Shown here piece by piece: positions 17,823 through 26,362 of a stretch of 64,000 nucleotides of DNA. Every line of letters begins with the position of its first letter. The stretch's first letter is position 1. The notes under the pieces are model-generated. The model was not told the origin of the DNA. It saw only the letters and a list, made by a program, of their open reading frames with translations, and ran no database searches. The position numbers were made by a program, and so were the translations under genes. The stretch is from Actinomycetota bacterium (GTDB lineage: Bacteria; Actinomycetota; Acidimicrobiia; Acidimicrobiales; Iamiaceae). The stretch is from positions 145,447 to 209,446 of the forward strand of contig JACPNX010000018.1 in NCBI GenBank assembly GCA_016185275.1. Reading direction: 5' to 3'.

Positions 17823-17827
17823 GGCAT
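17795..17827 (-). CDS. Ten-codon mini-ORF coupled to the Fe-S subunit gene
   Basis: MPTDANEEAT starts at ATG 17827, has GGAGGA 8 bases upstream, and its TGA overlaps the GTG start of the Fe-S subunit as GTGA. Its last residues match the C-terminus of the large subunit (TEANEEAT), so it appears to be the duplicated end of that gene with a new start. It could preserve translational coupling lost when the toxin-antitoxin module entered the operon. Expression is an inference. Confidence 0.5.
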   Translation of the reverse strand: MPTDANEEAT

Positions 17828-18042
17828 GGGGACTTCCTCCGGAGACGGCGGCCAATCCACCTCGCTCCCGGCAATCTGCGTGGTTGGAACCGGTCAGGCC
17901 CGCAGCCTCATCGAGATCCGGAACGAGACAGGCGCGACACGTTGTCCAACGCGAACGTCGACGGGCGTCGTTCGCCCGCTCCGACGACGAGCTTGCGCGG
18001 TTGGCGGAGGCAGTCCGCAACGTTGGCCAATTCCGTGGGGGA
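17828..18042. other. Noncoding segment of the inserted module
   Basis: About 215 bases between the toxin stop and the mini-ORF. I see no gene and no strong hairpin. It lies inside the segment that separates the two formate dehydrogenase genes. Confidence 0.5.
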
Positions 18043-18390
18043 TCAGAGGGCGAGATGGAGGCGCAACGCCTCGTCGAGAGCGGCGACGAGATCGCCGGTG
18101 AGAGCGCCGAGGCGCGGTCCGATGCGTTCGACCGCGACCGACCGCACCTGTTCGGCCTGAGCCTTCGATTCCTGCTCGAGGCCGGTGCTCGCCGCGTCCA
18201 GCCTCACCTGGAACGGATGGACCCGGGACACGTTCGAGGTGACGGGAACGACCGTGACCACGCCTCGCCCCAGCCGCACGGCCGTCATGTTCGCGCCGTC
18301 GTTGCTCACGATGACAGCGGGCCGGCGCTTGTTCGCCTCTGCCCCCCGCGACGGATCGAGATCGACGAGCCGGATCTCGCCCCGGCGCAT
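18043..18390 (-). CDS. mazF: MazF/PemK-like endoribonuclease toxin
   Basis: A 115-residue toxin. The start MRRGEIRLVDLDPSRGAEAN-K-RRPAVIVSND is the classical MazF/PemK N-terminus, and the middle GVVTVVPVTSNVSRVHPFQV contains the conserved VPVTS segment. MazF enzymes cleave mRNA at short sequence motifs. ATG at 18390 overlaps the antitoxin stop by one base. It lies between the large and Fe-S subunits of a formate dehydrogenase and is unrelated to their function. Confidence 0.88.
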   Translation of the reverse strand: MRRGEIRLVDLDPSRGAEANKRRPAVIVSNDGANMTAVRLGRGVVTVVPVTSNVSRVHPFQVRLDAASTGLEQESKAQAEQVRSVAVERIGPRLGALTGDLVAALDEALRLHLAL

Positions 18391-18608
18391 CAGCGGAGAC
18401 CGTCGCCGGCAGCGGCCTCCCACACCTCCGCGTCGGCGCTGTCAGCCCACTCCGCCCATGCCTGCTCGTAGCCGGGCCCCAACTGAGAGGAGCGCAGCAG
18501 TCGGACAGCCGTCTGCACCGCAGCGGACCTCGATCCGATCCCCTCACGCTCAGCGAACTGGTCGAGGAACCGGACGTCTTCGTCCGGCAGGCTCACGCTC
18601 AACTTCAC
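18390..18608 (-). CDS. MazE-like ribbon-helix-helix antitoxin
   Basis: A 72-residue protein starting VKLSVSLPDEDVRFLDQFAE, with the beta strand and first helix of a ribbon-helix-helix domain, then SRSAAVQTAVRLLRSSQ. The acidic, Trp-rich C-terminus (EQAWAEWADSADAEVWE) is the likely toxin-binding tail. It should neutralise the adjacent MazF and repress its own promoter. GTG at 18608 is chosen because the RHH strand starts there; the open frame continues upstream without a family match. Confidence 0.82.
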   Translation of the reverse strand: MKLSVSLPDEDVRFLDQFAEREGIGSRSAAVQTAVRLLRSSQLGPGYEQAWAEWADSADAEVWEAAAGDGLR

Positions 18609-18737
18609 ACCGGCAATGCTACCGCAGGTGCGCACCTGGTAGGAACCGGCAGGGACACGGCCATGACGGATGCAGACGGCGACTCGAATCGATGTGACCG
18701 GCCCGGCGGGGTCCCCCACCAGCGGCCCGAACGCCCA

Positions 18738-18765
18738 TCACGTCGCCTCCTCGTTGGCCTCGGTC
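18738..18765. repeat. 28-bp direct repeat, copy B (insertion boundary)
   Basis: This copy contains the true 3' end and stop codon (18738-18740) of the large-subunit gene. Copy A lies at 17795-17822. The pair reads as a target duplication or recombination footprint around the inserted toxin-antitoxin module. Confidence 0.85.
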
Positions 18766-21700
18766 CGGGGATAGCTCTCGACCAGCTCGCGGCGCGCCCG
18801 CCCGCGCGGCCGGCGGCCCGGGCGGATGTCGCACGTGGCCACCTTGCTCTCTTGGATGTGGACGTTCGGGTCCGTGGTCACGCCGAGCAGGTCGTTGGCC
18901 GAGTCGCCCGTCGACAGGCCACGGCCGCCCCAGTGGTACGGCAGCCCGACCTGGTGGACCGTGCGCCCCTGCACGGTCAGCGGGCGGAGTCGATCGGTGA
19001 CCAGCACGCGCGCTTCGATGGCCGAGCGCGACGTGATGACGGTCGCCCAGTCACCGGGCACGAGGCCGCGCTCGGCCGCCAGCTCGGGGCTGACCTCGCA
19101 GAACATCTCCGGCTGCAGCTCCGACAGGCGCCCGACGAAGCGGGACATGCCCCCGGCGGTGTGGTGCTCGGTCAGCCGGTACGTCGTGACCACGTAGGGG
19201 TAGGCCGGGTCCTGTTGCGGGTTGGCCGGGTTGCGGGGGTCGCGCAGCTGCTGGCGCGTGGGGTTGGCGCGGATGCGGTAGAGCGGGTTCGGGAACGGCG
19301 ACTCGTCGGGTTCGTAGTGCGCGGGGAAGGGCCCGTCCTTCAGTCCCGATGGCGCGAACAACCAGCCGCGCCCGTCGGCCTGCATGACGAACGGCTCGTC
19401 GCCCCGCAGCGCCCATTCCGCCTGAGCATCGTCCGGCGGCTGGTAATCCGGTGGCATCGATGCCACGAAATCGGGCACGTCGGCACCGGTCCATTTCCCG
19501 TCTTCGCCATCCCACCACACCAGCTTCTTGCGCTCCGACCACGGCTTGCCGTCCGGATCGGCGGAGGCACGGTTGTAGAGGATCCGGCGGTTCGCCGGCC
19601 ACGCCCACCCCCATTCCGGCGCCACCCACGACTGCTCCCCGCCGGGCTTGCGCCGGCGCGTCTGGTTGACGTGGTCGGCGCGGCAGCCGCAGTAGATCCA
19701 GCAGCCGCACGTCGTGGACCCGTCGTCGGCGAGCTCGGTGTAGGCCGACAGCGGCTCGCCGTCGGGCCCCCAGCCGTTGATCTCCGCGAGCACCGCGTCG
19801 GCGCTCGGGTCCTCCAGCGGGCCCGACGTCGGGTAGTCCCACGCCAGCTTCAGCACCGCCTCGTCGCGGGGGCTGTCGGAGCCGGCCAGCTTCTCGCGCA
19901 CCTTCCGGCCGAGGTGGTACGCGAACCACAGCTCGGACCGCTGGTCGCCCTTGGGCTCGACGGCCTTGTCGTGCCACTGGAGCAGGCGCTGGGTGTTGGT
20001 GAACGAGCCGTCCTTCTCGGTGTGGGCCGCGGCCGGCAGGAAGAACACCTCGGTGCCGATCTCCTCGGTGCGCAGCTCGCCGTCGTGGATCTCGGGGCTG
20101 TCGTACCAGAAGCTGGCCGTCTCGATCTCCGAGAAGTCGCGCACGACCAGCCACTCCAGCTCGGCCAGCGCCAGGCGTTGCATGCGCGAGTTGCCCGAGC
20201 CGACGGCGGGGTTCTCGCCGAGCACGAAGAAGCCCGTCACCTCGTGGCGCAGCATGCCCAGGGTGGTCTGGTAGGTGGAGTGGTCGCCGTCGATGTGGGG
20301 CAGCCAGCCGAAGCCGAAGTCGTTCTCGGCCGTGGCGTGCTCGCCCCAGTAGGCCTTCAGCAGGCTGACCACGTAGGCCCGCATGTGGCCCCAGAACCCG
20401 GCCGCGGCGGCGTCGGCCGCGCACAGCTCGTCGACGCTGTTCTGGCCGGCGGCCGGCATCGGGATGTAGCCGGGGAGGATGTTGTAGAGCGTCGGTATGT
20501 CGGTGGAGCCCTGGATCGACGCGTGGCCCCGCAGCGCCATGATGCCGCCGCCGGGCCGGCCGATGTTGCCCAGCAGCAGCTGGATGATCGCCGCGGTGCG
20601 GATGTACTGCACGCCCACGCTGTGCTGCGTCCAGCCGACGGCGTAGCAGAAGGCCCCCGTGCGCTCCCGACCGCTGTTGTCGCACAGCGCCTCGCACACC
20701 CGCAGGAACTGGTCGCGGGGCACGCCGCACACCTCTTCGACCAGTTCGGGCGTGTAGCGGCTGAAGTGCTTCTTGAGGAGCTGGTAGACGCAGCGGGGGT
20801 GCTGGAGGGTGGGGTCGGTCTCGGGGGCATCGCTCCGCTCCAGCGTGGCGCCGCCCGAACCGTGCGTCTCGCCCTGCGCGGCGCCCTCACGCGCCCCTGC
20901 TGAGGGCGCTGCGGTCATGCCCGCGTACGACCACGTCGTCACGTCGTAGGAACCGGTGGCCGCGTCGTAGCCCGAGAACAAGCCGTCGAGGTCCTCGGTG
21001 CCGGCGAACTCCTCGCCGACGATCGTCGCGGCGTTCGTGTACCGGACGACGTACTCGCGGAAGTCCCGCTCGTTCTCCAGGATGTGGTGGACGATCCCCC
21101 CGAGGAAGGCGATGTCGCTGCCGGCGCGGAGAGGGACGTGGATGTCGGCCACCGCGCTCGTACGCGTGAAGCGGGGATCGACGTGGATCACGGTCGCACC
21201 CCGGGCCTTGGCCTCCATGACCCACTGGAACCCGACCGGGTGGCACTCGGCCATGTTCGAGCCCTGGATGACGATGACGTCGCTGTTGGCCAGGTCCTGC
21301 TGGAACCCGGTGGCGCCGCCTCTACCGAAGGAGGTCCCCAGACCGGGGACCGTGGAGGAATGTCATATGCGCGCCTGGTTCTCGATCTGCACCGCGCCCC
21401 ACGAGGTGAACAGCTTCTTGAGGAGGTAGTTCTCCTCGTTGTCGAGCGTGGCTCCGCCGAGGCTGGCGATGCCCATGCAGCGCCGCAGCGGGTGGCCCTT
21501 GTCGTCGTGCTCCTGCCAGCTTCGCCGCCGGGTGTCGATGACGCGGTCCGCGATCATGTCCATGGCCCGGTCGAGCGAGAGCTCCTCCCACTCGGTGCCA
21601 TGGGGCCGGCGGTACTTCACCTTCTGCTCTCGACCGGGACCGGTGACGAGCGCCTTGGTGGCCGACCCCTTCGGGCACGGGCGGCCGCGCGAGATGGGGC

Positions 21701-21938
21701 TGGCCGGGTTGCCCTCGACCTGGGTGACCTCGTCGCCGTGGACGTAGACGAGCTGCCCGCAGCCCACCGCGCAGTACGGGCAGATCGACTCCACCACGCG
21801 ATCGGCGGTGGCGGTGCGGGCGGTCAGGTGATGCGTGCGGTCGCTCTCCACGGCCTGGCGCAGGCCCAGGCGATCGCCGCCTTCGCCGCGCAGCTGGCGC
21901 AGCACCGGCCACTCGGCGATCCGCTCACCCATCCCCAT
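18738..21938 (-). CDS. fdhA: Selenocysteine formate dehydrogenase, large (Mo/W-bisMGD) subunit
   Basis: A 1066-residue molybdopterin oxidoreductase that must be read through an in-frame UGA at 21363-21365 (residue 192). The readthrough gives ENQARI-U-HSSTVPGLGTSFGRGG, continuing into DVIVIQGSNMAECHPVGFQW, the exact context of Sec-His in FdnG/FdhF. The N-terminal [4Fe-4S] ligands are Cys53, 56, 60 and 88 (CPYCAVGC, then GRPCPKG). Both halves are in the same frame with 36 residues between the UGA and the next Met. A SECIS hairpin follows the UGA. ATG at 21938 has GGAGGT 5 bases upstream. No twin-arginine signal is visible. It oxidises formate (or reduces CO2) with the Fe-S and NrfD subunits downstream. 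Confidence 0.95.
21333..21351 (-). promoter_or_regulatory. SECIS element
   Basis: On the minus strand GGTCCCCGGTCTGGGGACC forms a perfect 7-bp stem with loop GGUCU. The stem starts at +12 and the loop at +19 relative to the UGA. This is within the 16-37 base window known for bacterial SECIS loops, and the loop resembles that of E. coli fdhF. It should bind SelB-GTP-Sec-tRNA. Confidence 0.92.
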
Positions 21939-22009
21939 CGCCGACCTCCGTTGCCACGTGATCTCGCCTGGAGCCCGCGGCGCCATCGGCGCCCGCCGAG
22001 CCGCTTGTG

Positions 22010-22068
22010 CCTACCCGAACCACCGCTGCCTACACCGAACCGCCGCTGCCTACACCCAACCACCGGCG
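22010..22068. repeat. About 20-bp tandem repeat, three copies
   Basis: CCTACACCGAACCGCCGCTG and two close variants lie head to tail in the 226-base spacer between the divergent formate dehydrogenase operon and the glycosyltransferase. Apart from the promoter at 22150 I see nothing else in this spacer. Confidence 0.7.
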
Positions 22069-22149
22069 CCGACACACTGCCCGACCACGCTGCTCGATCG
22101 GAGGCGCGAAAACCCGAGTTCCGGTCCGTCCCGAAGCCGGCGATGCGGC

Positions 22150-22155
22150 TACGTT
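22150..22155 (+). promoter_or_regulatory. Leaderless -10 box (TACGTT)
   Basis: TACGTT ends 9 bases before the GTG at 22165 and supports that start for the glycosyltransferase. Confidence 0.4.
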
Positions 22156-22164
22156 GCCGCGTCC

Positions 22165-23247
22165 GTGACGGCGTTGTCACTGCGGCCACGGTGCCGCTCG
22201 GTCGGCAGGACCAGCGTCCTGGCATCGTTCGAGGAGTACTTCCACCCGGACCGCCCGGCACCCCGGGCGCACTACTCGACCGGGCAGATCGCCGCCCACA
22301 TGCACCGCGTGCTGCAGGGCCGCGGACCGGTCGACTACGTCGGCGAACGCGCTCACGGCGGCCTGCGCGCCGACGTCTTCGTCGGACACTTCTGGTCGTT
22401 CGCCGAGTACGTGCAACGCAACCGGTTCGGGCGCTCCGTGGCGTTCTACCCGGTCGCCGATCCGGCCTGGACGAGGGCGGTCCTGACCCCGCTGGCCGCC
22501 GAGCTGGGCGTTCCCGTGCCGGAATGGGACCTGCCCCCCGCCGGCTTCGACCACGAGGCGACCATGGAGCTGGCCGACCTCGTCGTGCTCGTGGGCAACC
22601 GAACGACCCTCGCCACGTTCCCCGCCCGGTGGCGATCCAAGATCCGGCTGCTCAACTACGCCCCCGACGAGCGCGTCCACCTGCCTTCGCCCAGGCCGCG
22701 ACCGCGCGACGACTTCTGCTACGTGGCGACGTGGTGCGACCTGCGCAAGGGCTTCATGGACGTCCTCGACACCTGGGACCAGGCACCGCTGGGGAACGCC
22801 GCCTCGTCGAGCCGGTTGCACGTCATCGGCGGCTTGAAGGCACCGTGGCGGCGACTCGTGGAGCGCCGGGGCATCCCGGCGCTCGTCTACCACGGCTTCG
22901 TCGACTCCCACACCGCCGCCTTCCGGGCGCTGGTGCGGGCCTGCCGCTTCGCCCACATCCCGACGTGGTCCGAGGGCCAGATGGGCACGCTGTTGGAGGT
23001 GGCGGCGCAGGGCTGTGTACCGCTCACCACCGCCATCAGCGGCGTGGACGAGGAGGTGCTGCGCCACTGCCTCGTCGTGAGGCCCCGCGACATCGCCGGA
23101 CAGCGCGCCGCGCTCGCCGAGGCGCTGTCCTGGCCGCCCGACCAGTACGCCCGGCGGCGCCGGGCCCTGAGGGCCGCCGTGCGGCGTCACCACAGCTGGG
23201 ACGCGTTCGAACGAGGCTTCGCGGCCGCGCTCGAGGAGGTCTCGTGA
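22165..23247 (+). CDS. Glycosyltransferase group 1-like protein
   Basis: A 360-residue GT-B-like protein. The C-terminal half is typical: a DFCYVATWCDLRKGFMDVLD strand and helix, a VIGG strand, LVYHGFVDSHTAAFRALVRA, then the donor-binding stretch WSEGQMGTLLEVAAQGCVPL that carries the family's conserved Glu and Gly. The N-terminal half resembles an acceptor domain. Donor and acceptor are unknown. It shares GTGA with the next gene, a 2OG-Fe(II) oxygenase, so the two are co-translated. GTG at 22165 is my best start; the frame is open upstream into antisense of fdhA. Confidence 0.72.
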   Translation: MTALSLRPRCRSVGRTSVLASFEEYFHPDRPAPRAHYSTGQIAAHMHRVLQGRGPVDYVGERAHGGLRADVFVGHFWSFAEYVQRNRFGRSVAFYPVADPAWTRAVLTPLAAELGVPVPEWDLPPAGFDHEATMELADLVVLVGNRTTLATFPARWRSKIRLLNYAPDERVHLPSPRPRPRDDFCYVATWCDLRKGFMDVLDTWDQAPLGNAASSSRLHVIGGLKAPWRRLVERRGIPALVYHGFVDSHTAAFRALVRACRFAHIPTWSEGQMGTLLEVAAQGCVPLTTAISGVDEEVLRHCLVVRPRDIAGQRAALAEALSWPPDQYARRRRALRAAVRRHHSWDAFERGFAAALEEVS

Positions 23248-24032
23248 CGCGGCAGGGCCCGGCACGCCGGAACGGCTGGTCGGCGACGGTGCATCGGGCA
23301 CCGCGGAGGCGCGACGGCGCCGGGCACCTCGTGGTGCCGGAGTTCGTCTCCGAACAGTGCTGCGAGAGCCTGCTCACCGCCGTGGAGCGCTGTCGCTCCC
23401 GATGTCCGCTGCCCCTCGTGGTCCGCGACGACCCCGGCCGCCCCCTGCGCTACGTCGTCATCGACGGGGCCGTGGCGGCGCGGGAGCTGCCCGAGCTCGC
23501 CCCGCTGGCCGAGCAGGTCAGGAGCGTTGCGGCGGCGACGTTCGATCGGCCCCTCGTGCCGTTCCCCGACCCCCGGATCGCGGTGAACGTGAACATCACC
23601 CCTCCCGGAGGCGAGTACCGCTGGCACTACGACCGGAACCCGGTCACCGGCATCGTGTACCTCAACGCCGTGGCCGGCGGTGCGATCGAGCTCTGCCCGA
23701 GCTACCGGCTGCCCACACTGCCGGGCGCGGCCGGCGAGACGGCCGCCGGCCTGACCCTGCGGCGCGCGCTGGACAGCGTGGCGGCGGCGGGGCCGTTGCG
23801 GCGCACGCTCGGCCGCCCCCTGAGCGTCGACCCGAGCCCGGGCACGCTCGTCCTCATGCGAGGGGACCGCTGCCTCCACCGGGTCCAGCCCGTCGCGGGC
23901 GACCACGACCGCATCTGCGCCGTCTTCGCGTACGACGACCCCTCCCCCGCCGCTCGCCGGCGGCCGGCTCTGGACCGCTACCTCTACTCGGGCGAGCGCT
24001 GCCAGGCGAGCGACCCCAACTACCGCCACTGA
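23244..24032 (+). CDS. 2-oxoglutarate/Fe(II)-dependent oxygenase-like protein
   Basis: A 262-residue double-stranded beta-helix protein. Iron ligands fit His128 and Asp130 in YRWHYDRNPVTGIVYLN and His212 in GDRCLHRVQPV; Arg223 in HDRICAVFAYDD is the likely 2-oxoglutarate ligand. The spacing matches prolyl-hydroxylase-like 2OG oxygenases. The C-terminus YLYSGERCQASDPNYRH is unusual and may be functional. Overlap with the glycosyltransferase suggests both modify one molecule or protein, which is inference. Confidence 0.78.
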   Translation: MTRQGPARRNGWSATVHRAPRRRDGAGHLVVPEFVSEQCCESLLTAVERCRSRCPLPLVVRDDPGRPLRYVVIDGAVAARELPELAPLAEQVRSVAAATFDRPLVPFPDPRIAVNVNITPPGGEYRWHYDRNPVTGIVYLNAVAGGAIELCPSYRLPTLPGAAGETAAGLTLRRALDSVAAAGPLRRTLGRPLSVDPSPGTLVLMRGDRCLHRVQPVAGDHDRICAVFAYDDPSPAARRRPALDRYLYSGERCQASDPNYRH

Positions 24033-24111
24033 GCCGGCCCGCCGGTGCGCCGCAGGGCGGGGGGGCCGGCTTCAGGGCGGTGGCGCGGGGGCGGCGTCGC
24101 CGCTCGCCTTG

Positions 24112-24145
24112 GCGCCCCTCCGCCGGTCACCCGGCGGAGGGGCGC
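24112..24145. terminator. Bidirectional terminator hairpin
   Basis: A perfect 15-bp stem (GCGCCCCTCCGCCGG on one arm) with loop TCAC lies in the 119-base gap between the convergent oxygenase and CBS genes. There is no T-run, as is common in GC-rich actinobacteria. Confidence 0.75.
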
Positions 24146-24151
24146 ACGAGC

Positions 24152-24574
24152 TCAGGGCGCGGCCGAGATGGCCTCGACGAGGTCGCCGACCTTGCCCTCC
24201 GGCAGGTGCGTGGCGATGTCGGCCTGGCTCACCATGCCGACCAGCTCGGTGCCGTCGATGACGGGCAGGCGCCGCACCTTGTGCTCCTTCATGGTGCGCA
24301 GCGCCTCCTCGACGGAGTCGTCGGCACCGATGGTCACCACCTCCGGCTGGTCGGCCACCTGCTCGAGCGTGGTCGACGCCGGGTCCTTCCCGGCCGCCAG
24401 AACCTTGACGACGATGTCCCGGTCGGTCACGACGCCGTAGAGCTTGCCGTCGTCGCGGCACACCGGGATGGCTCCTACGTCGGCCGACGCCAGGCGCTCG
24501 GCCGCCTCCTGGACGGTGGCATCCGTCTTCAGGTACTCCACGCCCGGGGTCATGATCTCGCGTGCGGTCGTCAT
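24152..24574 (-). CDS. Tandem CBS-domain protein
   Basis: A 140-residue protein made only of two CBS domains. The first starts MTTAREIMTPGVEYLKTD and contains AIPVCRDDGKLYGVVTDRDI. The second contains VRRLPVIDGTELVGMVSQADI. Such stand-alone pairs bind adenine nucleotides and are often linked to stress or dormancy in actinobacteria; the partner is unknown. ATG at 24574 is where the family starts. Confidence 0.9.
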   Translation of the reverse strand: MTTAREIMTPGVEYLKTDATVQEAAERLASADVGAIPVCRDDGKLYGVVTDRDIVVKVLAAGKDPASTTLEQVADQPEVVTIGADDSVEEALRTMKEHKVRRLPVIDGTELVGMVSQADIATHLPEGKVGDLVEAISAAP

Positions 24575-24650
24575 CGATCTCTGCGATGGTCCGGCGCCGT
24601 TCCTTCCCCCGTCGATCCGGACCAATCGCCCCGCCGTCGGCCGAGGCGGT

Positions 24651-25058
24651 TCAACCGCTCGGGCCCTCGCCGGACATGGGATCGTCGCCGGTCAGCGGCG
24701 GACCCTCCCGGTCGGCGGCGGGTGTGCCCGCGGTGCCCGGGGTGGGCTCGGTCCAACGTCCGCCGGCAGTCGGGTCGCTCACACCGCCCGGCTGCGGTCC
24801 GAGGCCCCCAGCGGGGCCGCCACCGTCGGCTGCGGCGGCGCCACCGGGCGGCGCGGCAGGCTCGGGCGCGGCCGGCGTGGCGCCGGCTGCGTCGCTGCCT
24901 CCGGCCGTCGGCTCGCCGGCTCCTGTGGCCCCTAGCGTCGTGGCCGCTGATGCGTCTTCGGCACCACCCGGACCGGGGCCTCCGATGCCCGTGCCCTCGC
25001 CCGCCCCCCGAGCGGTGCTCGGCGCGGACCCCGGCGGGCCAGCGGTGTCGTCACCCAT
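24651..25058 (-). CDS. Disordered Gly/Pro/Ala-rich hypothetical protein
   Basis: A 135-residue protein with no recognisable domain, almost entirely Gly, Pro, Ala, Thr and acidic residues. It is kept because ATG at 25058 has a strong AGGAGGTT Shine-Dalgarno sequence at normal spacing. It may be a hydrophilin-like or purely disordered protein. A neighbouring acidic gene is transcribed divergently. Confidence 0.5.
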   Translation of the reverse strand: MGDDTAGPPGSAPSTARGAGEGTGIGGPGPGGAEDASAATTLGATGAGEPTAGGSDAAGATPAAPEPAAPPGGAAAADGGGPAGGLGPQPGGVSDPTAGGRWTEPTPGTAGTPAADREGPPLTGDDPMSGEGPSG

Positions 25059-25166
25059 GGTCGGAACCTCCTGCGTCGCTCGTCGCTCCCTACCCCGGCC
25101 GCCCGCCGCCGGCGTCCCGGGACGGTCACGGGTTTGCGGTCCGACCGGCCGGGGAAGGCGGCGACC

Positions 25167-25565
25167 ATGGCAGACGAGCAGGATCAGGCCGAGTCGCTCG
25201 ACGACGACCGCGTCGCCGGCGCCTACCCGCCCGACCGCCCGCTGGGCGTCGACGCCTACGGCACCACCGGGTCGGAGGAGCGCTGGGACGAACCGCTGCC
25301 GGAGCGGGTCGCCCGCGAAGAACCCGACGAGCTGGCGCGCGCCCTCGACGAGCAAGGCAGCCTCGTCGCGCCCGACGAGGGAGTGCACGACGACACCGAT
25401 GCCGAGGCGGTCGCCTACCTCGCCGGCGGTGAGGACGTCGGCGCGCTGGACGCGGACGACATCGCCACGGGCGACACGACCGTGCGGGACGTCGTGCAGG
25501 AGCGCGAGGCAGACGTGCCCGCCGAGGAAGCGGCGGTGCACGTGGTCGGCGACGAGCCCACCTGA
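25167..25565 (+). CDS. Acidic DUF5709-like protein
   Basis: A 132-residue, strongly acidic protein without membrane segments. The pattern PDRPLGVDAYGTTGSEERWD, then PLPERVAREEPDE and the ending AAVHVVGDEP resembles DUF5709, small actinobacterial proteins of unknown role. ATG at 25167 has a purine-rich GGGGAAGG upstream. Confidence 0.65.
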   Translation: MADEQDQAESLDDDRVAGAYPPDRPLGVDAYGTTGSEERWDEPLPERVAREEPDELARALDEQGSLVAPDEGVHDDTDAEAVAYLAGGEDVGALDADDIATGDTTVRDVVQEREADVPAEEAAVHVVGDEPT

Positions 25566-25573
25566 GACTGGTG

Positions 25574-25597
25574 TTCCGGCCCGCTCAACGGCCGGAA
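25574..25597. terminator. Candidate terminator hairpin
   Basis: TTCCGGCC and GGCCGGAA form an 8-bp stem around an 8-base loop, between the convergent DUF5709-like and DUF4383 genes. A second short hairpin (CGGGCGCG/CGCGCCCG) lies at 25617-25634. Confidence 0.5.
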
Positions 25598-25665
25598 TAC
25601 CGCCACGCCCGAAGCACGGGCGCGAACGCGCCCGGAGCACCGCGACGCTCTGGTCGCCGGAGCCG

Positions 25666-26193
25666 TCAGAAGGCCCGACCGGAGCCGAGGCTCGGATCGT
25701 CCCGGCGCAGGCGCTGGCCCGCCGCCCCGAGCACGAGCATGCCGAGGCCGAGCACCAGGTGCAGCACGTCGTCGGCGGTGTTGAGAGGTACGAAGTTGGC
25801 GGACCCGTTGCCGACCGCGAACCCGTAGAACGCCAGCACCAGGTAGATGAAGCCGCCGATCATCAGGTACATGCGGGCCGCTCCGTGCTTCGCGGCCAAC
25901 GCCAGACCGGCGACGCCGAACGCGATGTGCACGAGGTTGTGCAGCACCGAGACCTGGAACAGGCCGAGCAGCTTGGCGAGCGAGTCGTGGCCGGCGAAGG
26001 CCATGTCCCCGTAGTTGGTCGTGATCCCGGGGACGAACCCGAGGATCCCGACGAGGAGGAACACCGCGCCGACGACCATCGCGAAGCGACGAGCGAGCGA
26101 GCCGTCGTCGCGCAGGCCTGTGCCGGTGCGAGAGGAGCGCTCGGTGCGAGATGCACCGGGCACGCCTTGGGAGTGGGCGGAACCGCTGACCAT
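25666..26193 (-). CDS. DUF4383 membrane protein
   Basis: A 175-residue protein with four hydrophobic segments. After a charged N-terminus come GAVFLLVGILGFVPGITTNY, then LGLFQVSVLHNLVHIAFGVAG and a final LVLGLGMLVLGAAG helix. The LFxVxxLHNxVHxxxG motif is the DUF4383 hallmark. Function is unknown. ATG at 26193 has GGGAGG upstream. Confidence 0.85.
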   Translation of the reverse strand: MVSGSAHSQGVPGASRTERSSRTGTGLRDDGSLARRFAMVVGAVFLLVGILGFVPGITTNYGDMAFAGHDSLAKLLGLFQVSVLHNLVHIAFGVAGLALAAKHGAARMYLMIGGFIYLVLAFYGFAVGNGSANFVPLNTADDVLHLVLGLGMLVLGAAGQRLRRDDPSLGSGRAF

Positions 26194-26362
26194 CGAGGCC
26201 TCCCGGGCCGTTGGGGGATGCGTGCTGGGGCTGGGGCACTGATCTGACCGCCCGGTGAGGCACCAAACCGGCCGCCTCGCAACTGAGACGAGGAGCGGCC
26301 GAGCCCCGGGGGGTGGCGCGGTCGGCAAGGATGGGCCACGTGTCCGTCAGAAGGAGCACCCT

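Noticed and set aside
17795..18765. The toxin-antitoxin block read as an insertion sequence
   Set aside because: No transposase or inverted terminal repeats; only direct repeats from the large-subunit end flank it.
21363..21365. The TGA in the formate dehydrogenase gene taken as a nonsense mutation or sequencing error
   Set aside because: The frame continues perfectly with Sec-His context, and a canonical SECIS hairpin lies at the right distance, which a random stop would not produce.
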